DNA from: [Muricauda] lutisoli (nom. illeg.)
GTDB lineage: Bacteria > Bacteroidota > Bacteroidia > Flavobacteriales > Flavobacteriaceae
Direction of reading: 5' to 3'
NCBI RefSeq assembly: GCF_017313105.1
Contig: NZ_JAFLND010000005.1
Coordinates: 41,698 to 105,697 of the forward strand
DNA length: 64,000 bases
In this document: positions 53,600 to 63,339 of the stretch, in pieces
Layout of the letters: the number at the start of each line of letters is the position of its first letter
How positions within the stretch are numbered: position 1 is the stretch's first letter
Program-made: the position numbers and the translations under genes
Notes under the pieces: model-generated
What the model was told of the DNA's origin: nothing
The model's input: the letters and a program-made list of their open reading frames with translations, nothing else
Database searches by the model: none

Positions 53600-55798
53600 A
53601 TGTTAAAAAAATGTATTGTACTTGTTACAATTCTTCTGCCGTTTGCATTATTATCACAATCGAACCCAAAAAGCTTTACCGTTAAGTATATCAATGAAAT
53701 AATTAAGGTAGACGGTGTTTTGGACGAAGATGTTTGGGAAACTGCAGAAAGCGCCCATGATTTTAACCAATACTTCCCTTCGGACACTACTCTTGCAGCT
53801 CAACAGACCGATATTCGGATGCTGTATTCCAATACCACCTTATATATTGGGATAAAATTGAACACGGAAGGAGACGATTACGTGATTCCATCCTTACAAA
53901 GAGATTACAGGGCAGGGGGCAACGACAATATAAGTTTGATTTTTGACACCTTTAACGATGGTACCAATGCCTTCCTTTTTGGCATGAACCCCTATGGGGT
54001 GCGTCGGGAAGCCTTAATTTCCAATGGAGGATCCGATCGTAACAATTTTACCACTTCTTGGGACGTAAAGTGGAAGGGAGAAACCAAATTATATGATGGT
54101 TATTATGTCTGTGAAATTGCCATTCCGCTGACTTCTTTCAAATTTAAACAGGGAGAGACCAAATGGCGATTCAATAGTTACCGGTTCGATATGCAGACCA
54201 ATGAGACCAGTACTTGGATGAAAATACCACAAAACCAACTTGTTTTCAATTTGGCTTTCATGGGAGACATGGTGTTTGAAAAGCCCTTAGGAAAATCTAG
54301 AACCCCCATGGCTCTTATACCCTATGTGAACGGCATTGTTTCCAAAGATTACGAAAGCAATGAGAGTTTGAACAAAATTGGTTTTGGTGGAGATGCCAAA
54401 ATTTCGATAGGAAATGGAATGAACCTGGACGTGACCTTAAACCCGGATTTCTCCAATGTGGAAGTGGACAATTTTGTGACCAACCTCACCCGTTTTGAAG
54501 TTTCGCTGCCTGAAAGAAGGCAATTCTTCATTGACAACAGCGACCTGTTCGGTTCTTTTGGAAATGGAAGGGATGCCAATCCTTTTTTCTCTAGAAGGAT
54601 CGGAATTGCAGAGGACAAGGATGGGGAAACCATAGAAAATGGAATAATAGGAGGTGTTAGGCTCAGTGGAAAGTTGAATCAGAATTGGCGCCTTGGACTG
54701 TTGAACATTCAAACAGAAGAAGATAAACTGAATGAAATCCCGAGCAATAACAATACGGTTTTGGCACTTCAGAAAAAAATGTTCTCGCGATCGAACCTGA
54801 GCTTCATTTTTGTGAATCGACAGTCTTTTGAAGATTACGATTTTGTGGATGAAACCGATAGGTACAACCGTGTTGTTGGGTTGGATTACAATCTCGCATC
54901 CCAGGACAATACCTGGATAGGAAAATTTTACTATCATAAAGCATTTGCACACGACATAGGTGACCGAAATGACTCTGGTGGGATGGATCTTCGGTACAAT
55001 TCAAGATATTTCAACTTTGGGGTCCGTGGTAATTATGTGGGTGACGATTTTCGTTCGGACCTTGGTTTTATACGAAGGCAAGATATTATAGCTGCCAGAC
55101 CTTTTATGGAATTCAACTTTTGGCCAAAAAAGGGAAAATTGAACACCCATGGTTTTCGATTTAGTCCCAATTTTATATGGAGACCTACTTTGGACTACCA
55201 GAACACCGATTACACTATTTTTTCGCAATGGGAGGCTCAGTTCAAAACACAAGAGCGTATTAATGTACGTATGTTCAACCGGTATACGTATTTGATAGAC
55301 CCGTTCGACCCCACCCGTACCGATGGTGGAGTTGAGCTACCAGGAAATGCAGGATACCATTATACCAGCTATGAAATGTCGTTCCAGAGCGACAGAAGAA
55401 GAGTTCTTTCCTACTCCTTACAGCCAGGATATGGCGATTTTTACAATGGAAAACGTTATGTTTTTGAGGGAGACGTGAGTCTTAGGCTTCAGCCAAAGGT
55501 TTTTCTATCCATGGCGGTTATATATAATAGTATCAAATTGCCCGAACCCTACGAGAGCGAAGATATTTTATTGTTGAGCCCACGAATCAACATCACCTTT
55601 AACAAATCCATATTTTGGTCCACATTGATTCAGTATGGTAATCAATTGGATAATTTAGGGTTCAATTCGCGATTGCAATGGCGATTTGCCCCGCTCTCCG
55701 ACTTGTTTTTGGTATATAACGACAATTACTTTGTAAATTCCTTTATGCCCAGAAGCCGCTCCATCAACTTAAAGTTGACGTACTGGCTCAATATTTAA
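53600..55798 (+). CDS. DUF5916 outer-membrane protein with CBM9-like N-terminal domain
   Basis: 732 residues. Signal peptide MLKKCIVLVTILLPFALLSQ, then a carbohydrate-binding-family-9-like sandwich (about 25-220: IIKVDGVLDEDVWETAE, TTLYIGIKL, ISLIFDTFNDGTNAFLFGMNP, given in part) and a DUF5916 beta-barrel-like region to the end (RSINLKLTYWLNI). Abundant aromatic strands suit an outer-membrane location. Function is not established; glycan binding is suggested only by the N-terminal fold. Confidence 0.9.
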   Translation: MLKKCIVLVTILLPFALLSQSNPKSFTVKYINEIIKVDGVLDEDVWETAESAHDFNQYFPSDTTLAAQQTDIRMLYSNTTLYIGIKLNTEGDDYVIPSLQRDYRAGGNDNISLIFDTFNDGTNAFLFGMNPYGVRREALISNGGSDRNNFTTSWDVKWKGETKLYDGYYVCEIAIPLTSFKFKQGETKWRFNSYRFDMQTNETSTWMKIPQNQLVFNLAFMGDMVFEKPLGKSRTPMALIPYVNGIVSKDYESNESLNKIGFGGDAKISIGNGMNLDVTLNPDFSNVEVDNFVTNLTRFEVSLPERRQFFIDNSDLFGSFGNGRDANPFFSRRIGIAEDKDGETIENGIIGGVRLSGKLNQNWRLGLLNIQTEEDKLNEIPSNNNTVLALQKKMFSRSNLSFIFVNRQSFEDYDFVDETDRYNRVVGLDYNLASQDNTWIGKFYYHKAFAHDIGDRNDSGGMDLRYNSRYFNFGVRGNYVGDDFRSDLGFIRRQDIIAARPFMEFNFWPKKGKLNTHGFRFSPNFIWRPTLDYQNTDYTIFSQWEAQFKTQERINVRMFNRYTYLIDPFDPTRTDGGVELPGNAGYHYTSYEMSFQSDRRRVLSYSLQPGYGDFYNGKRYVFEGDVSLRLQPKVFLSMAVIYNSIKLPEPYESEDILLLSPRINITFNKSIFWSTLIQYGNQLDNLGFNSRLQWRFAPLSDLFLVYNDNYFVNSFMPRSRSINLKLTYWLNI

Positions 55799-55865
55799 TC
55801 AGAAGGAACAATTAAAGGTTTATTGTTTTGAATAATGTAAAATACTGGCCACAATCTCTTGAGTA

Positions 55866-55907
55866 AAAAGTAATTGTACTGTCCAATTCATTTACGGCAT
55901 TACTTTT
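55866..55907. terminator. Weak hairpin after the DUF5916 gene
   Basis: AAAAGTAAT (55866-55874) and ATTACTTTT (55899-55907) form a 9-bp AT-rich stem in the 262-bp gap. It may end the upstream transcript. Confidence 0.4.
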
Positions 55908-56032
55908 AATCGCTTGCACTAAAAATGCAATTGTAAAGTCGATGATAATGGTAGGATCGAATGCCCCCTTCAGATCATTTTAATATGGTAGGGCAAAATT
56001 GGATATCACTGCCACTACCTCCTCGATTTTCC

Positions 56033-56040
56033 TATATTTG
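56033..56040 (+). promoter_or_regulatory. -7 element for the DUF819 gene
   Basis: TATATTTG, 20 bp before the ATG at 56061. No clear -33 box. Confidence 0.5.
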
Positions 56041-56060
56041 GACTTCTAGCTTAAAAATAT

Positions 56061-57323
56061 ATGGACCAACTACCTTTTACCCAAGACACCGTAATCTTTG
56101 GGCTACTTTGCCTCTGCTTGGGCTTCGTTTTTTATACTTCATCCATTAAAACCGGATTCTGGGGAAAGTTTTACCGTGTGGTTCCCACAGTTCTCATGTG
56201 CTACCTATTGCCCGCTATTTTAGCCAGTGTAGGAATAATTGACGAATCCTCTTCCAATACGTATTATGTGGCTAGTAGATACCTTTTACCTGCCGCATTA
56301 ATTTTGATGACCTTGAGCATTGACCTTAAAGCCATCCTGAATCTCGGCTCAAAAGCGTTGGTGATGTTTTTAACAGGAACGGTGGGCATTATAATAGGTG
56401 GCCCCATCGCCATTTTAATCGTATCCATATTTTCGCCTGAAACAGTCGGCGGTGTAGGACCGGATGCTGTTTGGAGAGGTTTGGCCACCATTGCCGGAAG
56501 TTGGATCGGTGGAGGTGCCAATCAAGCAGCCATGTTGGAGGTTTTTAAGTATAATCAGGAAAGCTATGGTGGCATGGTACTAATAGATATCGTGGTCGCC
56601 AACCTTTGGTTGGCCATAATCTTGTTAGGTGTCGGCAAAACCAAAAAAATAGACCGCTGGCTAAAAGCGGATACTTCATCCATTGAAGAGCTTAAGGTAA
56701 AAGTATCCACCTATACCGAAAAAATTGCCAGGGTCACTACCCTCAAGGATTTTATTATGCTACTTTTCTTTGCTTTTGTTGGCGTTGGCATTGCCCATTT
56801 GGCAGGGCATCATTTTGCTGGTTTTTTACAGGATAACTTTGAGGTTATCCGTAATCCACAGAAAATATTGTCCTCCCTTGGATCACAATTTCTTTGGATG
56901 GTTGTTTTTGCCACGGCCATCGGAATAGGTCTTTCATTTACCAAGGCAAAGAATTACGAAGGTGCGGGAGCAAGTAAAATCGGGGGCATGTTCATATACA
57001 TTTTGGTGGCAACCATTGGAATGAAAATGGATTTGGGCAAGGTATTGGACAATCCGGGACTTATCGCGATAGGACTGATTTGGATCACCATTCACGCAGG
57101 TCTTCTTATTTTGATGGCAAAATTGATCAAGGCACCTTTCTTTTTCTTGGCAGTGGGCAGCCAGGCCAACGTGGGTGGGGCTGCCTCCGCACCTGTTGTG
57201 GCCGCCGAATTCCATTCTTCTTTGACCTCCGTGGGCATACTTTTGGCCGTTTTTGGTTATGTTGTGGGTACTGCTGGCGCATATTTATGTGCTTTGTTGA
57301 TGGAAGTCGCCTCGAATGTTTAA
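56061..57323 (+). CDS. DUF819-family membrane protein
   Basis: 420 residues, about ten TM helices, matching the DUF819/YjcL family: PAALILMTLSIDLKAILNLG, GTVGIIIGGPIAI, IAGSWIGGGANQAAMLEVF, ILVATIGMKMDL and ANVGGAASAPVVAAEFHSSL (each a family signature region). Such proteins are presumed transporters, with the duplicated Gly/Asn loops resembling 5+5 inverted-repeat carriers; some relatives are linked to peptidoglycan dipeptide use. Substrate unknown. Confidence 0.9.
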   Translation: MDQLPFTQDTVIFGLLCLCLGFVFYTSSIKTGFWGKFYRVVPTVLMCYLLPAILASVGIIDESSSNTYYVASRYLLPAALILMTLSIDLKAILNLGSKALVMFLTGTVGIIIGGPIAILIVSIFSPETVGGVGPDAVWRGLATIAGSWIGGGANQAAMLEVFKYNQESYGGMVLIDIVVANLWLAIILLGVGKTKKIDRWLKADTSSIEELKVKVSTYTEKIARVTTLKDFIMLLFFAFVGVGIAHLAGHHFAGFLQDNFEVIRNPQKILSSLGSQFLWMVVFATAIGIGLSFTKAKNYEGAGASKIGGMFIYILVATIGMKMDLGKVLDNPGLIAIGLIWITIHAGLLILMAKLIKAPFFFLAVGSQANVGGAASAPVVAAEFHSSLTSVGILLAVFGYVVGTAGAYLCALLMEVASNV

Positions 57324-57365
57324 ATATTTTCAGAAGATTATGCATCTTTGCCCAGCTAAAATTTT

Positions 57366-58070
57366 ATGATGAAGCAGATATTGTTTGTATTGCTAGTTGG
57401 AGTCACGGTATTGACTTCCTGTGAAAAGAGTACGGAAAACACCATGAACGTTAGTGGAAATATCAAGGGACTCAAAAAAGGAACCCTTTATTTGCAACAA
57501 TTTAAAGACTCCACACTTGCCACCTTGGACTCGTTGGAGATTAAAGGTGATGGCACCTTCAGCTTTTCAACAGAGGTGAATGAACCCGAAGTTTTCTATC
57601 TCTACCTAAAGAAAGAGGACAACAACGACATCAACGATAGGATTACTTTTTTTGGAGAGTCTGGCGATATTGTGATCAATACGTCATGGAACACTTTTGA
57701 TACCAATGTGGACATCTCCGGTTCCAAATCGCACGAAAAGCTTTTGGAATTTTATGATATGGCCTCCAAGTTCAATATTAAGGAACTCACCTTGGTGCAA
57801 CAGGCATCAACTCCCGAGCTTCAAGAAGATTCGGTTGCCTTGGACTCTATCCAGCGATTGATAAATCAAAACACTATTAGCAGGTATCGCTACGCACTGA
57901 ATTTTGGTCTTAATAATGGTGATTCTTATGCGACTCCCTATATTATGATTACTGAGGCCAGAGAAGCAAATCCAAAATATTTGGATTCCATTTATAAGGG
58001 CCTGACCCCAAAGGTGGCCGCATCTAAATACGGGAAGGAATTTAAAGCGTTTTTAGACGAAAACAACTAG
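57366..58070 (+). CDS. DUF4369-domain lipoprotein
   Basis: 234 residues with lipobox VTVLTSC. The DUF4369 domain (MNVSGNIKGLKKGTLYLQQF, DSLEIKGDGTFSFSTEV) is the N-terminal module often fused to thioredoxin in Bacteroidota; here there is no thioredoxin domain, only a helical C-terminal part. A periplasmic redox-associated or stalk role is possible but unproven. 3' end overlaps a convergent gene by 4 bp. Confidence 0.85.
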   Translation: MMKQILFVLLVGVTVLTSCEKSTENTMNVSGNIKGLKKGTLYLQQFKDSTLATLDSLEIKGDGTFSFSTEVNEPEVFYLYLKKEDNNDINDRITFFGESGDIVINTSWNTFDTNVDISGSKSHEKLLEFYDMASKFNIKELTLVQQASTPELQEDSVALDSIQRLINQNTISRYRYALNFGLNNGDSYATPYIMITEAREANPKYLDSIYKGLTPKVAASKYGKEFKAFLDENN

Positions 58071-58339
58071 GCTTCAAGGCTGTTGAGGCGCTCAACAAGC
58101 TTAACGGCCTTGTCCTCCAACTCTGTCCGTATGGACCTAAAGTGGGCTTTGGTATCCTCAACTTTTTTCTGGTTGATCTTATCCATGAGGTTATCGTACA
58201 CCTCAATAGCTTCGTCAATAATTACGGTTCCCTCTTCAGATTCTTTGTTTCCGGAACCGGCTTCCCAAATGTAGACAGCTTCAATAATGTCCCCTAAAAC
58301 AAAATTGACATCTTTTTTTAAATCACGAATACTTGGCAT
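58067..58339 (-). CDS. Small helical hypothetical protein
   Basis: 90 residues, acidic, all helical with probable coiled coil (about 45-88). No cysteine, no signal. I recognise only the general flavobacterial small-protein style. Upstream of it on the same strand, 28 bp away, is the manA stop, so it may be the last gene of the idi-queD-manA unit. Confidence 0.65.
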   Translation of the reverse strand: MPSIRDLKKDVNFVLGDIIEAVYIWEAGSGNKESEEGTVIIDEAIEVYDNLMDKINQKKVEDTKAHFRSIRTELEDKAVKLVERLNSLEA

Positions 58340-58367
58340 AACGCGGTGGTTTTGATTAAAGATAGCA

Positions 58368-59336
58368 TTAAATCGTAACTTCTAAAAGTTTACTGCCCTG
58401 GGTATCAATGTCGACATAACTGCTTGATGCAGAAACAAGCACAGTTTCCCCCTTTTTAATGGGCGCACTGCCCCAATCGTTATTGATTATGGCCGAACCA
58501 CCTACACACATATAAATAGTGAAGGAATCTCTTTCTGTCAAGTCCTGCTTCATTGATTTTTCCAATTCCATAAAATTGGTTTTAAAGTAAGGACAGTTCA
58601 CCATAGTGTTCACTTCATCCTTTTTTCTAGGATAATCCACTTTAAAATCATCCTTCTTCTCATAGTCGATGGCGTCCACTGCCAAACTGGTATGCAACTC
58701 CCTTAAATTACCCTCTTTATCCTTTCTATTAAAATCGAATACCCGATAGGTAATGTCCGAAGTCTGTTGAATTTCGGCCAAAAGAACGCCAGCTCCGATG
58801 GCATGGATCTTTCCTGTATTGATGAAAAACGTATCCCCCTCCCCTACTGTTTCGTAGTTCATTAGATCGGTAAGGGTCCCTTCTTCAATACTTTTTACAT
58901 ATTCCTCCTTTTCCACATCTTTATTGAAACCCACAATCAATTTTGCTCCAGGGTCGGCATCCATAATGTACCACATTTCCGTTTTACCAAAGGAATTATG
59001 TCGTTTTTTGGCCAATTCGTCATTGGGATGCAACTGTATGGAAAGGTCTTGTTTGGCATCAATAAATTTGATCAATATTGGAAACTCGTTACCGAATCGG
59101 TCTACCACACTCTTACCCAAAAGCGCCTCCCCTTGATTATTCATCAAATCTTTAAGGGAAGTGCCGGTCAATTCTCCATTCGCAACTTCAGATATATCTC
59201 CTTCAACCCCTGAGAGCTCCCAACTCTCACCAGTAATATCACTTTCAATGGGCTTGTTTAAAACTTCTTGTAGCTTGGTTCCTCCCCAAAGTCGTTCTTT
59301 AAGGATGGGTTTGAATTTTAATGGGTATAGGTTCAT
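58368..59336 (-). CDS. manA: Class I mannose-6-phosphate isomerase
   Basis: 322 residues. Zinc ligands in SIQLHPND, GKTEMWYIM and GKIHAIGAG; N-terminal PLKFKPILKERLWGG and C-terminal cupin end. It converts fructose-6-phosphate and mannose-6-phosphate for surface-sugar or mannose metabolism. One bp after queD and probably co-transcribed with idi and queD. Confidence 0.94.
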   Translation of the reverse strand: MNLYPLKFKPILKERLWGGTKLQEVLNKPIESDITGESWELSGVEGDISEVANGELTGTSLKDLMNNQGEALLGKSVVDRFGNEFPILIKFIDAKQDLSIQLHPNDELAKKRHNSFGKTEMWYIMDADPGAKLIVGFNKDVEKEEYVKSIEEGTLTDLMNYETVGEGDTFFINTGKIHAIGAGVLLAEIQQTSDITYRVFDFNRKDKEGNLRELHTSLAVDAIDYEKKDDFKVDYPRKKDEVNTMVNCPYFKTNFMELEKSMKQDLTERDSFTIYMCVGGSAIINNDWGSAPIKKGETVLVSASSSYVDIDTQGSKLLEVTI

Positions 59337-59337
59337 T

Positions 59338-59745
59338 TTATCCTGTGTAGGTTACAAAATTGCGAGGGGTTTCATAAAGCACCACTTCCAGCTCTTTGTT
59401 TTTATTGATATGGGGTCTTAACTTGTTCCATATGACCACTGCTATATTTTCTGCGGTGGGATTTAAATTTTTAAATTCTGGAACATCAAGGTTCAGGTTT
59501 TTATGATCCAGGGCTTCTTCAACATGTTCCTTGATCAAATCCTTCAGGACTTTTAAGTCCATTACAAAACCTGTTTCAGGATCTATCTCACCTGTTACAC
59601 TAACAATAAGGTCGTAATTGTGTCCGTGAAATTTCGGGTTATTGCATTTACCAAAAACAGCGTTGTTCTTTTCCTCGTCCCAGTCTGGCCGGTACAACCG
59701 ATGTGCGGCATTAAAACTGGCTTTTCTGCTTGCTTTTACCTTCAT
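59338..59745 (-). CDS. queD: 6-carboxytetrahydropterin synthase QueD
   Basis: 135 residues. PTPS-family His triad in FNAAHRL and KFHGHNY, catalytic Cys in GKCNNP, DFVMDLKVL-like segment FVMDLKVLKD and DHKNLNLD. It makes 6-carboxytetrahydropterin, an early queuosine precursor. Overlaps idi by 4 bp upstream. Confidence 0.93.
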   Translation of the reverse strand: MKVKASRKASFNAAHRLYRPDWDEEKNNAVFGKCNNPKFHGHNYDLIVSVTGEIDPETGFVMDLKVLKDLIKEHVEEALDHKNLNLDVPEFKNLNPTAENIAVVIWNKLRPHINKNKELEVVLYETPRNFVTYTG

Positions 59746-60275
59746 TTTGCGGGTGTGTTTTCCATAAGATGGTCGTAGAAACGTTCAAAAATAATTTTGA
59801 ACCATGCGGTGTACTCACCTGGATTTTCTTCGATGTCCTTTTTTATATCTTCTGGGTACATCCATTTCCAATCGGCAACCTCTTCTGGATTGATATTGGG
59901 TTCATCTTCAAAATACCCAACCATCACATGATCAAACTCATGCTCGGTAAGGCCATTATCAAAAGGTGCTTTGTAAACAAAATTAAAGAGTTCCTTGAGT
60001 TCGGTGGTAAAGCCCATTTCTTCCATGAGCCTTCGCTTGCCTGCATCAATATTGCTTTCACCTTCTCGTTGATGGCTGCAGCAGGTATTGGTCCACAATA
60101 GTGGGGAATGGTATTTGTCCTTAGCCCTTTGCTGAAGCATTGTTTCGCCCTTGGCATTCATTACAAAAACCGAAAATGCACGGTGTAGCAAGGCTTTTTC
60201 ATGAGCTTCCATTTTTGGCATTAAACCAATGGGCTCGTCCTTTTCATTTACAAGTATCACTTTTTCCTCTTCCAT
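59742..60275 (-). CDS. idi: Isopentenyl-diphosphate isomerase type 1
   Basis: 177 residues. Nudix-like fold with catalytic Cys in LWTNTCCSHQREGE, metal site His in HRAFSVFV, RRLMEEMGF, and catalytic Glu in TEHEFDHVMVG. It interconverts IPP and DMAPP, the precursors of the carotenoids made by the crt operon near 6-9 kb. First gene of idi-queD-manA. Confidence 0.95.
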   Translation of the reverse strand: MEEEKVILVNEKDEPIGLMPKMEAHEKALLHRAFSVFVMNAKGETMLQQRAKDKYHSPLLWTNTCCSHQREGESNIDAGKRRLMEEMGFTTELKELFNFVYKAPFDNGLTEHEFDHVMVGYFEDEPNINPEEVADWKWMYPEDIKKDIEENPGEYTAWFKIIFERFYDHLMENTPAK

Positions 60276-60331
60276 GAGGTAAAAATATGACCTTTAAGAT
60301 AAAATAACGGGAATAGGTATTTAAATTCTTC

Positions 60332-61285
60332 CTAAAAGAAGCGTGGGGATTTCATGTTACCAATATTTCTGATGAAGTCGTATCTCAGGATAATTTCGAA
60401 AGAACCATCATTAAAAGTGGCCGCACCGAGTTCGGTAATCTCACGATCATAGGCCAAGCCGACCATCAACTGATCGGACAACATAAAGCCCATAAGACCA
60501 CTAAAGGCTGCATCCCAACGATAGGCCACCCCACCAATGAATTTTTCGTTGAACATAAAGTTAGCGGAAAGATCTACCTGCAATGGTGCTCCTTGAACCG
60601 CTTTGGTCAATAAAGCGGGCTTGAACTTTAAAACTGGATTCAAGTCCCAAACATAACCCGTAATGAGGTAAAAGTTCATCTGCTCCCTTGCTGTTGATAC
60701 CGAAGAGGAATCAAAATGGGTGGTTTCCAATATTCTAGGGGCAGAGACACCTACATAAAATTTATCGGTATGGTAGTACACTCCTGCCCCAATGTTTGGA
60801 GAAAATTTATTTTGTATGTCCTGCTGAGATTGTAATTGCGGATCCACCTCGAACTCATCCAGTTCGGAATAACGAATATCCAACATATGGGCACTCGCTT
60901 TAAGTCCAAAACTCAGTCTTCCCTCCCAACCTGTTTGAATGGTATAGGAGAAATCCACATCAAAATAAGTCTCCGATGTTGGACCAATTTTATCGTTAAC
61001 AATAGACAGACCCAATCCTACCCCACGGTAACCAACCGGTGTATGCACGTTCAATGTCTGTGTTTCGGGAGCGCCATCGAGCCCCAACCATTGGTTACGG
61101 TACAATGCAGCTATACTCAAGTGTCCCCTTGAGCCCGCATAAGCTGGGTTAACGCTTACGGTATTGTACATATATTGGGTATACTGTGCATCTTGCTGTG
61201 CATGTATGTTTCCCACTACAAAGAATAATAGGACCAGCAGCCATTGCGTATTTCCTTTAAAAAGTTTCTTCACCACAGTAACCAT
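60332..61285 (-). CDS. PorP/SprF-family T9SS outer-membrane protein
   Basis: 317 residues. Signal peptide ending VVGNIHAQ, then the PorP/SprF start QDAQYTQYMYNTVSVNPAYAGSRG (in part) and a barrel with GVGLGLSIVNDKIG and FSPNIGAGVYY. These proteins act with T9SS in secretion or attachment of adhesins such as SprB. It lies 3 bp behind the type B CTD protein, its likely cargo. Confidence 0.93.
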   Translation of the reverse strand: MVTVVKKLFKGNTQWLLVLLFFVVGNIHAQQDAQYTQYMYNTVSVNPAYAGSRGHLSIAALYRNQWLGLDGAPETQTLNVHTPVGYRGVGLGLSIVNDKIGPTSETYFDVDFSYTIQTGWEGRLSFGLKASAHMLDIRYSELDEFEVDPQLQSQQDIQNKFSPNIGAGVYYHTDKFYVGVSAPRILETTHFDSSSVSTAREQMNFYLITGYVWDLNPVLKFKPALLTKAVQGAPLQVDLSANFMFNEKFIGGVAYRWDAAFSGLMGFMLSDQLMVGLAYDREITELGAATFNDGSFEIILRYDFIRNIGNMKSPRFF

Positions 61286-61288
61286 TGT

Positions 61289-63337
61289 TTATCTGTTAAT
61301 GTATATGTAGCCTGTAAGCTGTTTCATATTTCCTCCTTGATCTTGGTAATCTATCACGTAGAAATAAGTTCCCACAGGAAGTTTATTTTCTTGGTCCACG
61401 GTTACCCTACCTTGGGATGTACCATCAAATACATTCCCACTGGTATTGTATGCTCTTGTCTGGTATACCATGACACCCCACCTATTGTATATTCTTACCG
61501 TGTTGCTCGGATAGTTCTCCAGCCCTCGGATTTCCAAGGTATCGTGTACACCATCACCATTAGGTGTAATCACATTGATTACATCTACTTCTTCTTCACC
61601 GGCGGTGAGTTCACCTAGGTCTGGATCAAGATAATTAGGGATACCATCTTCGTTGGAATCATCATTGGCATAGTTTCCATCACCATTCATATCCTCATCC
61701 ATAGTCTCTATACCGTCATCATCATCATCAGAGTCCCTAAAGTCAGGAATACCATCAGTATCGTTGTCCGGCAATGCAGTATTTGGGTCATCCATTTCAT
61801 CATTGACATCAATATCAATAACAGTTTCACCTTCATAAGCATCATCCAAACCATCGTTGTCTTTATCGGAACCTATCCATGTGACCTCTGGAACACCATC
61901 ATGATCATGATCGTGACCTTCTATGGCATCAGGGACATTATCGTTATCACTATCATCGTCCACATAATCAGGCAGGCCATCGTTATCGGAATCAATTGGA
62001 ATTAAACCTATATTTCCATCTGTCTCATAGGCATCATCCAATCCATTGCCATTTGCATCCACTAAACTTGGTGGAATGTAACCTAAGGCAAGTTGTGCCT
62101 CCACATTATCCGGAATACCGTCGTTATCACTATCAATATCCAGGTAATCAGGGATGCCATCACCGTCGGTATCGGTTGGGTTAGTTGATGGGTCATCGTC
62201 ATTATCCGCATTCAGGTCCTCAAAATTATCAACAATTCCATCATTGTCGCTGTCCAAATCGATTCCGGAAGGACTTACAATCACAGTAACTGTAGCCGTG
62301 CTGCAATTTCCATTGGAATCACAAACTGCATAGTCAAAAGAATCTGTACCTGTAAACCCTAGGTTTGGTATGTAAGTTATATCGTCATCGGACGGGTTGT
62401 TGGCAGTGCCATTATCATTTAATATCACCGTTCCGTTTGTTGGATCCGTAGCAGTAATTGAACCGATAATAGGAATATCGTTATCGTTTGCTCGCCAGGA
62501 TACAATGGCATCTACACCAATATCTGTTGATACTGAATCATCATTGGCATCCACAATTGGAAGTACATCCACGGTAACGGTAGCGGTACTACAATCTCCA
62601 GAAGAATTACAGATGGTATAATCAAAACTATCGCTTCCGTTATAATCTGGATTCGGAGTATATGTCACCACATCATCCGTTGGATCATTAGCTGTTCCAT
62701 TATCATCAATGCTGATTGCTCCATTGGATGGGTTTGTGGTAGTCAGCACTCCCGTTGTGGGCAAATCGGTATCATTATCAAAAATAAGGGCATTAACCGA
62801 TTCATCTTCGTTGACCACAACCACGTCATCCAATAAATTAGCTGCTTGGCTCATGCACACCACGGTAAAACGTGGTAATTCCATACTATTGCCGACTTTG
62901 GTAACAGAGGCCACATACCGCATCACAGTTTGGGTACTTGTTACGGTTGGTCTGGTTTGGTCTCCACTCAAAGCTGGAGTCCAGCTTACCGTGGCCCCCG
63001 AAGGGACACTTGCCGAGATATCTAAAACCACTTCATTGTCCGGGGCCGCACAATTTGTTAAGATAAAATACCCTGTGGCATTGGAACCACAAAGTGTACC
63101 ATCGTAGGTAGCAAAGTAAACACCGGGTTGGGTAGCTTCGTAAAAAGAATCTGTTCCCAATACATTACTGGTATCCGATGCCTCAAACCATTGATAGTTA
63201 TACTCATCCCCAGTATCTGGTGCCTGTAACAAGAACTGTGCATTTGCAAGGTTCATTCCTATAAAAGAGATGAACAGTCCAATGAGTAAAGACTTGTATG
63301 AGGTTTTTGATTTCAAAATCGCTTGGTCTTTATTCAT
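61289..63337 (-). CDS. Surface protein with cadherin-like and TSP3 repeats and T9SS type B C-terminal domain
   Basis: 682 residues. Signal region (about 15-33), an Ig-like N-terminal domain, two tandem about 90-residue cadherin-like repeats (near 170-350, each ending STATVTV), a run of TSP3 calcium motifs (DSDNDGI, DTDGDGIPD and variants, about 355-575), and a gliding-motility-type CTD (ITPNGDGVHDTLEIRGLENYP start, IYNRWGVMVY). It is exported by T9SS and attached at the surface. Followed by the PorP/SprF gene; preceded by the partial stalk protein. Confidence 0.93.
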   Translation of the reverse strand: MNKDQAILKSKTSYKSLLIGLFISFIGMNLANAQFLLQAPDTGDEYNYQWFEASDTSNVLGTDSFYEATQPGVYFATYDGTLCGSNATGYFILTNCAAPDNEVVLDISASVPSGATVSWTPALSGDQTRPTVTSTQTVMRYVASVTKVGNSMELPRFTVVCMSQAANLLDDVVVVNEDESVNALIFDNDTDLPTTGVLTTTNPSNGAISIDDNGTANDPTDDVVTYTPNPDYNGSDSFDYTICNSSGDCSTATVTVDVLPIVDANDDSVSTDIGVDAIVSWRANDNDIPIIGSITATDPTNGTVILNDNGTANNPSDDDITYIPNLGFTGTDSFDYAVCDSNGNCSTATVTVIVSPSGIDLDSDNDGIVDNFEDLNADNDDDPSTNPTDTDGDGIPDYLDIDSDNDGIPDNVEAQLALGYIPPSLVDANGNGLDDAYETDGNIGLIPIDSDNDGLPDYVDDDSDNDNVPDAIEGHDHDHDGVPEVTWIGSDKDNDGLDDAYEGETVIDIDVNDEMDDPNTALPDNDTDGIPDFRDSDDDDDGIETMDEDMNGDGNYANDDSNEDGIPNYLDPDLGELTAGEEEVDVINVITPNGDGVHDTLEIRGLENYPSNTVRIYNRWGVMVYQTRAYNTSGNVFDGTSQGRVTVDQENKLPVGTYFYVIDYQDQGGNMKQLTGYIYINR

Positions 63338-63339
63338 TA

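Noticed and set aside
61700..62260. Asp-codon-rich repeats as a CRISPR or satellite
   Set aside because: They encode TSP3 calcium motifs in frame; spacing is irregular and no constant repeat/spacer pattern exists.
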